From positions 54,191,429 through 54,255,428 of the forward strand of contig CM049312.1 of assembly GCA_026874595.1 (NCBI GenBank): DNA of 64,000 nucleotides, in the 5' to 3' direction. This document shows, piece after piece, positions 24,101 through 39,100 of the stretch; position 1 is the first letter of the stretch, and each line of letters begins with the position of its first letter. A program made the translations under genes and the position numbers. The notes below the pieces were generated by a model. That model was not told the DNA's origin, searched no databases, and was given only the letters and a program-made list of their open reading frames with translations. This DNA comes from Sipunculus nudus (Eukaryota; Annelida; Sipuncula; Golfingiida; Sipunculidae).

Positions 24101-27100
24101 ACATCACAAAAGCATATGACTTTATATAACCTGCTATGCCCAAATCATACAATAGGTTGAGGAACTGGTACAAAAATAATGTCTGATGATTGTAAGAATG
24201 ATGATCGATTATGAATCTGTTTTTACATGTATACCCTTTCTCTATTATTTTCCAACACCATTCTGACAGCTCTAGGATGCTTCCCTTATCTGTAATTTTA
24301 AGGCATGCAACTTTCAAAGCTCATTAGCAAAGTCCAGTTATCCTGTAAGGATATGATAAATCATGCTATTCAATGCATACTGTGGAATGCATACTGTGTT
24401 CTTATTTCTCAATATGTCACTCAAGTTCTCATCACAACAACTGCCCACTGGTGGCCAATCTTGAAACTAACACAGAGTACATAATGTACATGTCATGGTT
24501 GAAATTCAAATCCAGGGGAATTTGAAATTCCCCCAGGGGAAGTTAAAATTGGAAGTTCTCCCGGGGCAACTTACAATTTGAAGTTTTCCTGGGTGAATTT
24601 CAAATTCTACCAGGGGAAATGCCAATTGTAAGTTGCCCCAAGAGAATTTTTAATTCCCCCCAGGTGGGAAAGTCAATTATTTGAAAGCAAATTCCTTATT
24701 TTCATTAATATGTACAATATTTATTAACAAATAATTGTTATCTTTGAAACAGGAAGAGGGATATTGCACTTCAAAATTCCTTATTATTGTATTATTGCAT
24801 ATAATAGTGCTACTAATAATATGAGTTTTTAATATTATTGGGATATAGGTTTTTAATATTATTAGTATGACAGAATTTTGTTTGTCTGCCAGTATTACTG
24901 CTAGTTCTAATATGATCTTAATTAATAGTCACGGGTGACTGAACCTCCTGTGTTTGTTGTGAAAAAGTGTGAAGAACTGGATTACTGAGAGATTAGATCT
25001 ACAGTTGTCTGTGCATAACATATTGCTTCAGTTTGCAACAGATTCAACTGCAGGCATAATCAAATCCTCATTCGCCTGTGAAGACCTTGTTGACATGAGG
25101 AATGTGCATTTCCCGTCTCTTGAGAAAGCTGATCCATTAAACCTTGAGGAAATCACCCTGGTCCACGCAGCAAGAGCAAATACTGGATGGAAAGCTTCTG
25201 TTTCAATCATTTGTTCATGCAAAGGTAGCTGCATTTCTAATAAGTGCAGATGTAAGAAAAACGGCATCGCTTGTGGTACCAAGTGTCACCCAAGAAGTAA
25301 TACCTGCCAGAATCGTATTTAAACAGTTGGACTTGGACTGAACTAATTTTTGTGTAAAGAGTGTGATAAATGGTCTTTTCCCATGTACATAAGCCCAGTG
25401 TCTGACGGAATGCTGTACATAAACAATGATTTTTTTCAACAACTGCAGCTGCATGATAGCATTTCATCCCAAAGTGATACCTACCTGAAACATTAAATAG
25501 CTAGACTGTAATTTTAGATATGCGATTCGTTTTGCTTTTTGCCTTGGACATAAGCCTTACCGGAATGTGTGTGCTATACTATGTCATGATACAAATGTTT
25601 AATTGTGCATGAATACTCTTTTTACAATTAATAATTCAAGCTGTTAATTATGTACTTGTAAGAGCACATGTAAAATTTCACTTGACTGTACATGAATAAA
25701 ACATTTGAAAAATTGTGAGTATTGTCTTAATTTAATATCTCCCATGTAACTGATTATATTGGAGTATAATGAATACTTTACCAGCAATGTATACTGGTGC
25801 AAGGTGCGTTTTATGCATTTGTCTAGGGATGATACAATTTATGTTCCTTGACTGTACCTGATAAACTTTTTTATCGGAGTGTTGTCTTATCTCTTTACTG
25901 AATATATGAGAGAAGAAACTATTGTACAATTTTAACTAGATAACCTCTAATTGAATAAATTTGTTAAACTATTACACCTGGGGAATTTAAAATTCTCCTG
26001 GGGCAACTTACAACTGGCGTTTCCCCTTGTAAAATTTGAAATTCCCCTAGGGGAACTTCAAATTGTAAGCTGCTCCAGGAGAACTTCTAATTTTAACTTC
26101 CCCTGGGGGAATTTTAAATTCCCCTGGATTTGAATTTCAACCATGACATATACATTATTTGGTCACAATAAAGGTCATGGTCACAGACAGGGTTGTTGAC
26201 TCTTTTCTTATGTGTCCCTACCTCCTTATGTTTCTGATTGAATTAAAAGATTTTTTCTAATGATATGACTTCTTTGCATGTACATACAGAATTGTCGGTG
26301 GTTAATCACATGAAAATTTAACCATTAGAATGTTTAACATATGTATGATTTACTGAATCCCATGTAAATCAATACTTGTAAATTTATATGAATTTTCTTC
26401 AGAACAAAAGTATATTTCTATTGAAGGCTCTGCTGAGATTTGTTAGGCAGTTTATTACTCCCATTACATCATTAAAAAGTGTATGGTGTTGAGTAAAACC
26501 TCACCTAAGGACCATCTCTCTTTGGCAACCAACTTAAAATAATGACCACTTGTTCATGGTCCAGAATCTTTTTGGCTCTTTATATAAGACCTCGCTTAGA
26601 CGACTACATCAAAAATGCGACCACTTAATGAAGGTCCCATTAGTGGTTGTAATTTGGAAGTTTAAGTTTAGTTTCATTCAAATCGTACTGAGTTCTCCAA
26701 TTGGACAGCTGTTGACCACTTGACATACCTGTGGCTAATGGCGTGCATCATACTACGAGAACCCAGGGTAGGTCGCGGTGACATCGGTGGGACACTCAAC
26801 TGGTTGTCTGTCACGTTGAACCTCTCTGAAAAAGAATTTAAATATTAATCAACATATCCACATTGTTTAAATCCCATACTAAATATATCATCAGTCAACT
26901 TGAAGTTACATTATTACTAAACTTGAAATTTTAGTTATTTTAAAGAGGAATATCACAGTACAGATTTAAATTCCATATTTTATAATATATGACAGTGTGA
27001 CAGTGCAAAATATTATCATTTTATCATAGTATGTGAATTTTCATGAAATATTCAATAAACAGTAAAATAAATCAAATTTCAATATTTTTTCAAGACTTTT

Positions 27101-30100
27101 CATTTATATCATAATTTCTTTCCTTTTCAAGCACTTCATATTTGAAATTCATCACGTTTTCAGGATTTCTAAGGATGCTTGTATTATGATACCAACTTTT
27201 AGTAGGTAAAGTTAATTTTTTTTCATAAGAATGCCTCTCAGGAAATTGAAGCTACGTGTGCCAACAGTACATCCATAATTAATTTTGCTCTCACTTTCAC
27301 CATATCAAATCACTATTTTGACTGACTGAGTTAATAGTCCAGGAGAAGAAGTGTAATATAACTTTTTAGTTTAGGAGATAACAAAACTTTGTAGCTAAAA
27401 TCACAAATCAGACCTCAAGCTGAATGGCCAAATGTACACAGCTGCTGTAGGAGTGACGGCAGTTGTTTTGCTGTTGTGCTTAAAATGTGGGAAAATACAG
27501 ATGACAACAAGGAAAGTGCTGATAGGATCTGACTTCTCACAATCTGTGACAGGTAGACATGGCTAATATATATGTACACTTTCTGGAGAATATGCCAAGA
27601 ATTTTCATGTACTGATGCATCAAACTGCAACAAAATTTATAAATAAGTGTTTGTAACTCCAAAGAATCAGTCCAGTATATAGCTGGAACTTGACATGGTC
27701 AGCAGATCACTATGGGAACTACAGAGTGACAGACATACTTCAAGAAAATTGAAATTATCCATGAATACACTATAACCAAACTAAGAAGATATTATTAATA
27801 AGTCATTTGATCTGAACTGATGACTAACTTTGTTTAGAGATGCCAGTCATGATGAAAACTGTACTGCAATGGTCATCCATATGATTACAATAATATCACT
27901 GAACAAAGCAAGTAATCTTAGCATTAAGCTCTAGATGAGGAATTACCCCCAAAGAAAACACGTAAATGAACCTTTATCAATACTGTAGATTCAGATAATA
28001 TCGTGGGCTAAAAATTTCGTGGTTTTTGTACAAAACGCATATCGTGGGGTATTTGAATTCGTGGAAAGACAAAGAAAACTTTAGAAAATTATGGTTATTA
28101 ATACCTCCATATGCGCAAGGAAGACGAGCCCTATGTACACAGGTGGTTTGGCTCAGATGCTTATCGCACGGTGCGCCTGTACCGCGGTCAATCAGGTCAG
28201 TGTTGAACAAACATGCTCCGCCCGACGCGAGCCTAACAAAGAATTAATCAGCCGTGACCGACACGTGCTGGGCGATAGTTAGTTGTAACACCCGATACAT
28301 CGGCTATCAGTTATAACACCCGATCACACCACGTTAACAGAAAACGTAAATCATCACTTGACCGGAGGAAAAAAATAAACGGGACCGTCCACATGAAGGT
28401 TTTTAACTTTTTTTTATCTAGGCGGTAGTCACATGTGGCGCCTGTAAATCCCTGACGGGGCGGTGAGACGAGACACGGTTCGTTCGTCATTCATCATGTC
28501 AGCTATATTTGGAGATTATAAAGAAATAATTTGCCTAATAGTATTCGGTGACGCTTACTTACGCTAACATATATATGTACCACTATCGGCAATATTCGGA
28601 AAAACTACCGCCTTATTCGGAATAAGTGCTCTTTCGCGTCCCGCGGTTATCGCGGTAATGCAAATGAGTTTACACGGCCCTTGTCTTTTGGACCAATATA
28701 TAGCGTAAGTCTCGTTTAATATCTATTGAAAGAAGGTTGAAAAGGCCGATTCCGAAAAAGCCGTGCCTCGGTAGATATATGGTTACGAACATTGGAACTT
28801 GTGTACCGTTCTTGGCGTGTCAGAACTACCGCTTTGCTCGACAGAAATGTGGTATTGTTCTTGAATTTTTCATCCGAAACGCTGATAAGAGGAAAATACG
28901 TTTTCAGTTTAAATTATACTTTGATATTGTTTTATTGTAAAGATATCAGGGGGCCGTGTTCGTACGATATTAGGGGAAATAACTTAATTGAAAAAAGAAT
29001 ATTTATAAATCCCGTATTTTTATAGTAATTTACGAAAAGCAATTCAGTGCATTTAATAATTGTATCAAAAACAATCATAAAAAAGTAATAAACAATTTTT
29101 GTATCTTTATTGAAAATTCAGCCAGCGGTAACAATTATAAATATAAAGTCGACCACCAGCTGCCGTTGAGATACCGTATATCCTCTGACCGTGTGATTTT
29201 TTGATCGTTGGAATCATGAATTCGTGGATTATCTTGATCCACGAAAACCACGAAAATAAAATCCCAACTAATATTTCTGAATCTACAGTATGTGAATCCT
29301 GTCTGTATGGCTTCTTTTAAAGTTTCCATCATTAAATTTTAACTGCTTCATATTTAACCAAGGAAGGTTATGCCTTTTGTTGAAATGAGTCCAATCCCTG
29401 CTGATAAAACTGCTAAACAGGAAAGACATTAGATCAGTGACAGATGAAGTGAATAGGCTGTCATATGCACTGACCCCTTCATAGATAAGGATTATCAGTC
29501 CAGTCGCTGGATGCAATGTTTGTGTTATGTGGACAGTCCAGCAGTCACCAGTCCAACTACCAGTGTGCAAAACACGAGTGACCTGATATATTCTGTACTT
29601 CAACATACCACAGGCTGAACTGACAAAGTGTGAAAGACAGCGAACAAGTGTGCAAAAATATTCAGAATTGACAGTTCTTCTGTGCAAGAAGACCTTTGTT
29701 TTTTATTATATTGTTGGTCATGATGACTAAACCTTAGATATCCACATACCAGCTATTCTGACTGATCTGTGTTCATTAGTGGAATATGAACAATTTATGT
29801 GCTGGAGTGATTTTTAATTGTTGAATAGACTTCTGTAAACTGTGCAAGTATCTGTACCAATGCAAAAACAGTTTTGATAGATCAAATTAGATGGGTATAC
29901 ATTTCACAACAAGCAATTAGTTTTGTCCAAAATTCTTCAACTGAATGGACTAAATATATTTTTATCTGCAACATTTATGATCCATGAAGATGTCCTTGTG
30001 AAAATACATCATCAAGACTCATTTAATAACTCTTGTAAGAATGGACCATTTGGCAAAATGTGAAGGCTGGAGAGTTCATATTTAATTTCTTTTCTTGACA

Positions 30101-33100
30101 AAACTGAAAAATACAATTTGCTTGCAGAAAATGGATCAACAGAGGTAGCCTCATAAAAGCTTAGTTTTGTTTTATTATTTCTTATACAATCAATATGTCC
30201 ACAAACTTATGACAGCAGCATTGGTTTCAGAGATAATGATATCAGCATCGTTGGCACAAGGTCATAAGAGTGAATTAAATATGTATATACAGTGGAGCCT
30301 CTGTATTATGGACACTGGTATGATCTGGTAATTTGCCTGACACCTCAATGATGTGGATGTCCTTTATCATGGACACCTGAGACAGCACTGCGTTTTGTAA
30401 CCTTCCTAATACAGGCACCTCCTTTAATGACAAGATCCCAAGTCTTGTCAGTGTCTGTAATACAGAGGTTCCACTGTATATGAACAAACAATTTATTCTG
30501 AACAGTTCCATGTACCCCAAAATAAATTCTGATCTACACACAAGATGCATCCCAACACCAAGCGAGGCTGTCTGCACAAAATGCCTGCTGGCTGAAAGCA
30601 TGAAGGCTATAGGAGGTCAAATTCAAAGTAGTCTTAGGTACAAAACATAAAATATATATATATATATATTTAAAACAAGATTAATATGGCACACATAGCA
30701 GGAGTCCATTAACGAGGAATGCAAAATAACTGCAAATCTCTCAGGAATGAATGCGGTAATTGTGCTTCTTGTTTGGCTGAAGTTGTAACAAAATAATGAT
30801 CTGACAGAAACTGCCCTTTTTGACTATTGAATGAATCAATTCTTGTTTGTGTTTGTGTGTGTATGTTCACAACATAACTCGCGCAATCCTGAACAGAAAA
30901 TCAAGACATTTTCAGGGCATTTCTGGTGTAGGCCAATGAATAATCAATTAGATTTTGGATACGGCTCATGATCCGGATTCAGGAACATTGTCAAAGGAAT
31001 ATTCACAAATGTACAGTCAAATATGCCTGGATGAGCCTGGGAATATAGGCTGAATAAGTGAATGCTAATGTAAACACTCTTGGTTTCATCCAACAATAGG
31101 AGAGGCTTGCATTCCTTAGAATGTAGAATTATAGTATAATCAAATTTCTATCAGAACTTGGACTCATTTCAGCAATCCAGAACTCCAGTTTGGACACTAT
31201 GACTATTGCAAGAAACAAGTGATGACAAACTGATGATGATTGGAAACTGTAAGATGGCGTTGTTATTCTGTGCCCTCTGACATGAACTGTGTATACTGAC
31301 ACTTCTGAGTAGGGCAAATTACAAAGTAGAATCTCTGAGGCAATCCATGGTGCAACTATGGCCAGGACATGATTATAAACATGCTTATATAATGTATATT
31401 GGTCTAGAGACTCATGTGTAACTATCTGTATTTAATGTCAGTGTGAAGCTGAAATTGACTGGAGAACAAAATTTCCAAAAGAAAAATGTTGTGTTAGCCA
31501 ATGAAGTATGGTCTGATTATATATAAATGAGAAAATATACAAAACCAAACAAAAATCTATACTAAAATTATATTAATTTATCAGCACTTATTCCGTAAAT
31601 GTTTCAATACAACAGATCAGCAATCTGACTAGATCAGAGTATATCCCGTAATACATGAAGCTATTTCATCTGAATAAAATTAATATTTAAAGATATATGT
31701 CAAAGGTGTAAAGCAGTAATAAATGACCTGCATTCCTAACACAGTGGTCATGTTGTATTTGTTCTAACTCATTTCATTTAACCACTGCTTGAAAAAGCAT
31801 GTTTAATTTTTGGAGCTGGATACAAAATGGATGAATACCAACCTCTAACTGGTCTAATAACAAGTCTTTGCTCTGTGCCAGCCCTGGTGGAACTCAGAGA
31901 ATCTTGCTATACAAAGATGTGGTTAAAACAAAGGATATCTGGGATGACTGCAATGCATAATCACCGCATGAGTAGCCCAGAGAGACTAAGACCGTGTACT
32001 ATTTGCTGAATCAAGGTTCCTTACATGATTATGCAGAACATGTTGTCCTTCACCACTGAGAATATAACCTGATGTCCAAAATGAAGACCATTCTTTAGAT
32101 GTAACAGAACAAACTGTGCAGGTACTGTAAAATAGTGTCAATATATAATTAAAAAGCAAATCCACCTCAGAGAAAAAAATCAGAGATGGTTTATGCAGGT
32201 TATCCAACTAAAAGCATCAGCAAAAGCTAGTACATAAGGACCCTTTTACATTTTCCGGGAAATTTTGCAGGGGATCAAATGAAATCAACATACTGTAGAT
32301 TCAGAAATATTAGTTGAGCTTTTATTTTTGTGGTTTTCGTGGAACAAGATAATCCACGAATTCATGATTCCAACGATCAAAAAATCACACGGTCAGAGAA
32401 TATATGGTATCTTAACAGCAGCTGGTGATCGACTTTATATATATAACTTTTTACCGCTGGCTGAATTTTCAATAAAGATGCAAAAATTGTTCATACTATT
32501 TTATGATTGTTTTTTAACACATTTATTTAATGCACTGAATCGCTTTTCGTAAATTACTAAAACACGCCCCCCCCCCCCCCCCCCCCCCCCCCCGATACCT
32601 TTACAATAAAGCAATACCAAAGTATAATTTAAACTGAAAACGTATCGCCACATTTCCTCTTATCAACATTTCAGGTGAAAAATTTAAGAACAATACCACA
32701 TTTCTGTCGCGCAAAGCGGTAGTTCTGACACGCCAAGAACAGTACACAAGTTCCAATGTTCGTCACCACAGCTACTGAGGCACGGCTTTTTCGGAACCGT
32801 CCTTTTCAACCTTCTTTCAATAAAGATTAAACGAGACTTAGCTACTCTATTGGCCTAAAAGACAAGGGCCGTGTAAACGCATTTGCATTACCTCGATTAC
32901 CGCGGGACGCGAAAGAGCACTCATTCCGAATATTGCGACAACAGTTGCGTGCATAACAGTGAGCCATTAATAATACATACAGGCGGTACTTCTTCCGAAT
33001 ATTGCCGATAGTTGTACATATATGTTAGCGTAAGTAAGCGCCACATAATACTATTAGGCAAATTATTTCTTTATAATCTCCAAATACAGCTGACATGATT

Positions 33101-36100
33101 AATGACGAACGAACCGTGTCTCGTCTCACCGCCCCGTGAGAGATTTACAGGAGCCACATGTGACTACCGCCTATAGATAAAAAAAAATTAAAAACCTTCA
33201 TGTGGACGGCCGGTCCCATTTCATTTTTCCTCCGGTCAAGTGATGGTTTACGTTTTCTGTGAACGTGGTGTGATCGGGTGTTATAACTGATAGCCGATGT
33301 ATCGGCTGTTACAACTAACAGCCGATGTATCGCCCGGCACGTGTCGGTCACGGCTGATTAATTCTTTGTTAGGCTCAGGTCGGGCGGAGCATGTTTGTTC
33401 AACACTGACCCGATTGACCGCGGTACAGGCGCACCGTGTGATAAGCATCAAAGCCGAACCACCTGTGTACATCGGGCTCGTCTTCCTTGCGCACATGGAG
33501 GTATTAATAAACATAATTTCCTAAAGTTTTCTTTGTCTTTCCACGAATTCAAATACCCCACGATATGCGTTTTGTACATAAACCACGAAATTTTAAGCCC
33601 ACGATATTATCTGAATCTACAGTATCTAGCTTTTAACATTTTCATTCTTTTTTTAAATACAAAATGTTTTGATGAAACTTATAGATATTTCCTTTAAAGG
33701 ACAGTTTTCTTATCTGTGCATGGATGTACTGCTGTAAATTTTTCAAAGGGATGTTTGTAAAACCATTACCTTGGAATCAGGAATCTGTTCACTCTTCCAT
33801 ATTAAAGGTGTGGGAGAATTCTATTACACTATTTATATAAACACCTCTGGTGCATCATGTCATGAAGTGTACTGTAACTGTCAATCATGTACAAGGTGAC
33901 ATGAAACATTTGTAGGTGTCAAACTAAGAAATATATAAAATAACTGAAATTAATTGACATTTACAGGATCTGAATATTTTATATTCAATCAAGAAAAATT
34001 GAGTCTTCAATTTTTCCCTAATGAAACACGTTTTGTACATCTGTTCCCCCCAGGGTCCTTGTCATTTTCATGTGTGATGGGGAGTGCTGCGCGAAGGTGA
34101 TCCAGGCCCTGTTTATGGTACAAAGCTGAAATCAGACATGTGCCTAGTGTTGAAATCACAACACGGATTGTGATTGACAACAAACAAACTGTGCTAAGCA
34201 GAAGCTGGCAAGAGATGCAGGGGACACAGGCTTGCCAGGAGAGAGACACAGCAGTGACCGACGTACTTTTTTGGTGTATGTCATACAGGTCTGGCAGGCT
34301 GTTTTGGTCCATGTGTTTGTAGGGCGGGGACCGTTTAGGTGAGGTCCCCACTTTGGGAGAAGTCTGACCTGTCTGTGTTCGAGATGCTCGTTCTTCTGCT
34401 GAATCAGCGGATTTCCTCCGTTTATAAATATGGTCATAGCTGCCCGCTTGCTGCATATTTGGCTTTTTCTTCATAAACCTGGTTTAAAAAGACATTAACA
34501 ACAATACAATCAGCATGTTTTCTTCATACATTTAGTGAAATGTGTCTTAAAATGCTTTTATATATAAAAGAACACAGGAAACACATTTTATGTGTCTAAA
34601 CTGCATCAATACTGATTTGATATCGTCATTATCAATAGTAGATTATTTTAAATGATTGTATATCTTTTTGTAGTATTTTATGTTCTAAGTAGGTTCATTT
34701 TATGTATTGTACAGAATACCAAAAGGGACCTTTAGGCCAGACTTTTTTAATATTTCGGTTTACGAACCCGCCGACCTCCGATTTCCTCATTTCAGAAAAA
34801 AAATAAAATTGGCATTTTGACTTTTTTCCTTTTATATTGCGTCGCCGTATCCAACACGGTTGTTGGCAAATGAAATGTTTATTGACCGTGTGTATTAGAT
34901 CACCTCAAACGTTAGAACTCTTATGATTGGCTTATAAGGTCACATTCGTAATGACAGATGGCGAGTTTAAGCCAATCACAACAGGGTATCCTTGGGCCAT
35001 AAATGCAATTGATTGGCCATCAAGTAGTCAAAAGATTCAGCAGGGAAATTGAGAATTCTTGGAGAGTTTTCAAAGTTCGTTTTCTGCACTACAGTTGCAT
35101 ATTCAAAGCAGCGTTTATGTCATATTTACCTCGTTAAACATATTTGTTTTAGATAGATGTGAATAAGAAAAGAAAATTATTTTGGTTGCATAGCGGCTTT
35201 ACCAGCTTGCCACCGTTAATAACTTACTGGATATACAAACAAATTTACTTCTTAAGACTAATTATTGCATTCAAAGTCAGACGCTATTTACTACTGCAAA
35301 TTGGCTAAGTTTCACAAGTGTACTCTTAAAAAATATTATAACTTGTCAAAACTTTAAACTTAACGCTGAAAAGAAAATTACTGAACAGATGAAATTATAT
35401 GTACTGCAGGAGGTTGTCATGTATTTTTTGAAAACTCCAGGAATTCTCAGGGTTTCTGCAGGATTTCCAACTACCTGTAGTCTTAGTGGCGCGGGTTGAA
35501 GCGTCGGCTTTGCGGGTATTTTTTATGGTCAAAACAAAAGCAAGCTAAAATCAAAGCCATTTAAAATTCAGAAACTTTGAAAGGATTCATTTAATTGTTC
35601 CAAGCTGGAAGCTTTAATGTGTATGGATGCCGAAAAGCAGTACCTGACTGAGTGGCCAAGTGACGGCATATTAAACGGAGTACGGTACGTACTGTCACGG
35701 CCGTGGTAAGAAATGCAGATCTTTATTAATAAATAAAGATTATTAATACTTTTTTAAACTTTTAAAATAGTTGAATTATTCAATGTGATCTCCAATGGAA
35801 ACCTCACTTTATTAGCAGTTGTTGTATAATCATTCAATGTGATCTCCAATGGAAACCTCACTTTATTAGCAGTTGTTGTTTAATCAAAGGACTATCAAAC
35901 ATGCGCAACACCAAAAAGGAAGGTCATGGTTATGAATCAAACAACTCGAGTTCCATGTTGTTGACATTTGATAAACAATAGGCGAATAGCTGCAAGTCGC
36001 TCATTGATATTGTCATCTACGACTGAAAAATAAAACTTCAGTCTATCATGCTAGCAGTGAATATTTAGTTTTCTCCTTGCATATCTGACAAAAATATATT

Positions 36101-39100
36101 ATTTTGTATTTGTATAAGTATTTGACTGGTCTTTAATTTGTAAAACTTTATAAAATAGGCAGTTCACTTGGCAGGGACAGTGACTAAAGTTTTATTTCAG
36201 GTGTGTATGAAATCATATATATAAGTTATACTGTTTAAACTTTTATTTGTCATTATTTTACCTTCGATGACATTTGAATGGCTTGAAATAACATGGCACA
36301 TGCATGATTAATGTGGAAAACTCAAGAGGATGATGATAATATTTTAATTTTTATATATTATTTTATATTTTATATAGGTTTATAAAGTGCCTTTTTAAAA
36401 ATGAATTTTATAACCCAACTGTACAATACAGGATTCACGAACACCAGTATCCAGGTTTGTTCCAATTTTTTTTTTTTTTACCTCCTACCTATCACTTTTG
36501 TCAAACATGTTCGTAAACCAAAGAATTAAAAAAGTCTGGCCTTAGGAATGCTGTATATTATTATTTATTCATCAAGTTTCCAAGGGAGGTGAGGAAAGCT
36601 CCAAGAATTATAAACATCCCTTGCCAGGAAGTCGGAGAAGAGTAAAGTTTGATTGGACATCCTTTGACAGGCCCGCAGCATCAACATTTTTTTCTTTGCA
36701 AGGGTTTAAAATTTGTGATACTCGAGAAAGGTAACTTATCTGAAAAAAAACCTTCCTGAATAATAGGACTACACAAAAGGCAAAATTGAAAAATAAAATG
36801 TTAACATTATGAATAAAATAGATTGTATATGTTCAAAGATTAATAATTTGAACTATATCACATCTTTCCGATTGTCTGCCATTAACAATCAATGATTTTT
36901 GCTCATGAATAAGATTTTGTGCACATAATATTTTATATAATTAATTCACATAATAAGGGATATACTCTGTGTATAGGTCTTTGATATTGTCAGATCTCAA
37001 AAATGGACTCATTACAAAACAATTAAAATGTAAAAATCACGATATATATGTCAACAAATGTATTATAAAAGCCCTTACTTGGAGAGATCATCCACATCTA
37101 TAATCCGATTGGCAAGCTGGGATTCATGTGACCTGCTCTTGGTGAGTGGATACAAAGGTTCGGGCCGCAGAATGTTTCTCTTGTGAGGAGGTGGGGTTGT
37201 TGGGAACTTGCCCTTGACTTTGTTGACTAGAGATGGGGTAGGGGGTGGTGTGTACTGTTTCCTCTGTTCTCCAGGGGACGGGTGAGGCACCGGCGAGCTG
37301 GGAGTGCTGTGAACCCCCGGGGACTGCTCCGCGTACAGTAATGCCTCAGGAGGAAGTGATGACACAGAGGGTCGCAGCGGGAGTTTGGGAGAGTTGCCGC
37401 CATAAGGACTGTTACTCGCTGATTTGTATGACGACCAGTGCAGCTCCATCAGCTCAAGGTCTGTTTTCTGTAACATGTCTGAAGACAGCTGCAGCGCTGT
37501 AAATACAATACACACGTTACCATGTATGCTTTCTGTACCATGTCTGAAGACAGCTGCAGCCTTGTTAATACAACCATACACAACGTTATCATGTTTGCTT
37601 TCTGTATCATTTCTGAAGACAGCTGCAGCGCTGTAAATACAACAATACACAAGATATCATGTCTGCTTTCTGTACCATGTCTGAAGACAGCTGCAGCACT
37701 GTAAATACAACAATACACACGTTACCATGCATGCTTTCTGTACCATGTCTGAAGACAGCTGCAGCCCTGTTAATACAACAATACACAACGTTATCATGTT
37801 TGCTTTCTGTACCATGTCTGAAAACAGCTGCAGCGCTGTAAATAGAACAATACACAAGATATCATGTTTGCTTTCTGTACCATGTCTGAAAACAGCTGCA
37901 GCGCTGTCAATACAACAATACACAAGATATCATGTCTGCTTTCTGTACCATGTCTGAAGACAGCTGCAGCACTGTAAATACAACAATACACAACGTTATC
38001 ATGTCTGCTTTCTGTACCATGTCTGAAGACAGCTGCAGCGCTGTAAATACAACAATACACACGTTACCATGTCTGCTTTTTGTACCATGTCTGAAGACAG
38101 CTGCAGTGCTGTAAATAAAACAATACACACTTTACCATGTCTGCTTTCTGTACCATGTCTGAAGACAGCTGCAGCACTGTAAATACAACAATACACAAGA
38201 TATCATGTCTGCTTTCTGTACCATGTCTGAAGACAGCTGCAGCACTATAAATAAAACAATACACATGTTACCATGTCTGCTTTCTGTACCATGTCTGAAG
38301 ACCGCTGCAGCGCTGTAAATACAACAATACACACATTACCATGTCTGCTTTCTGTACCATGTCTGAAGACAGCTGCAGAATGAGAATACCCAGAGTTTTG
38401 GGAGAACACAACGCCATCAGTTTGTCAAACACTGTCATACTGAACATATATAAACTACCCATATATTTTTTTGATATTATAATGATAACTTCTATATGTA
38501 GAATTTCACTTGATTCTGTAAAATAACGAATATCCTTGAAAATTAACGATTTTAAAAAAACTAAGACGCAAAAAGGGCATGTTTGTGTTCCAAAATTGTG
38601 GAAAAAAATACATATCATGCAGTCTCGATAACAGGCAAGTTAGTGATATGGTTATTGCAGCTCTGTCAGATTTTGTGATAATCCAAGATATTGGTTATCA
38701 TTCCATCCCTAAAATTGGCTGTACCAAGTGTAGTTTATTCTATGGTTAGATTGTCAAAATTATACACACAATGTTACTTTTTTCACAAAAAGTGAAAATC
38801 CACAAAAATTGTATCTCCATGAATACAATATATGGTTACACTTTCACAGAAATTAACAAAGTAAATTAAGGAACAATTAAGAGACACAATAAAATCACAA
38901 CATTTCTGATTTTTTTTTATCATTAACTGATACCAACATTACACAGCACTGACACGAAAAGTACAACGTCTTCACCTGTCCATGCTTTGAGATTCTTCAA
39001 GGCGGTGCAGAGCCGTGTGGTTTCATCTTCGCGGGCACCGTAACGATTCATTAGACCTCCTATTTCCTGCTCAGTCATTTCCAGCAAGGCGTCTAAAGTC

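Noticed and set aside
37075-38618. Many overlapping ORFs on both strands around 37.1-38.6 kb
   Set aside because: Apart from KSR exon 3 itself, they are translations of the 68-bp minisatellite in its various frames.
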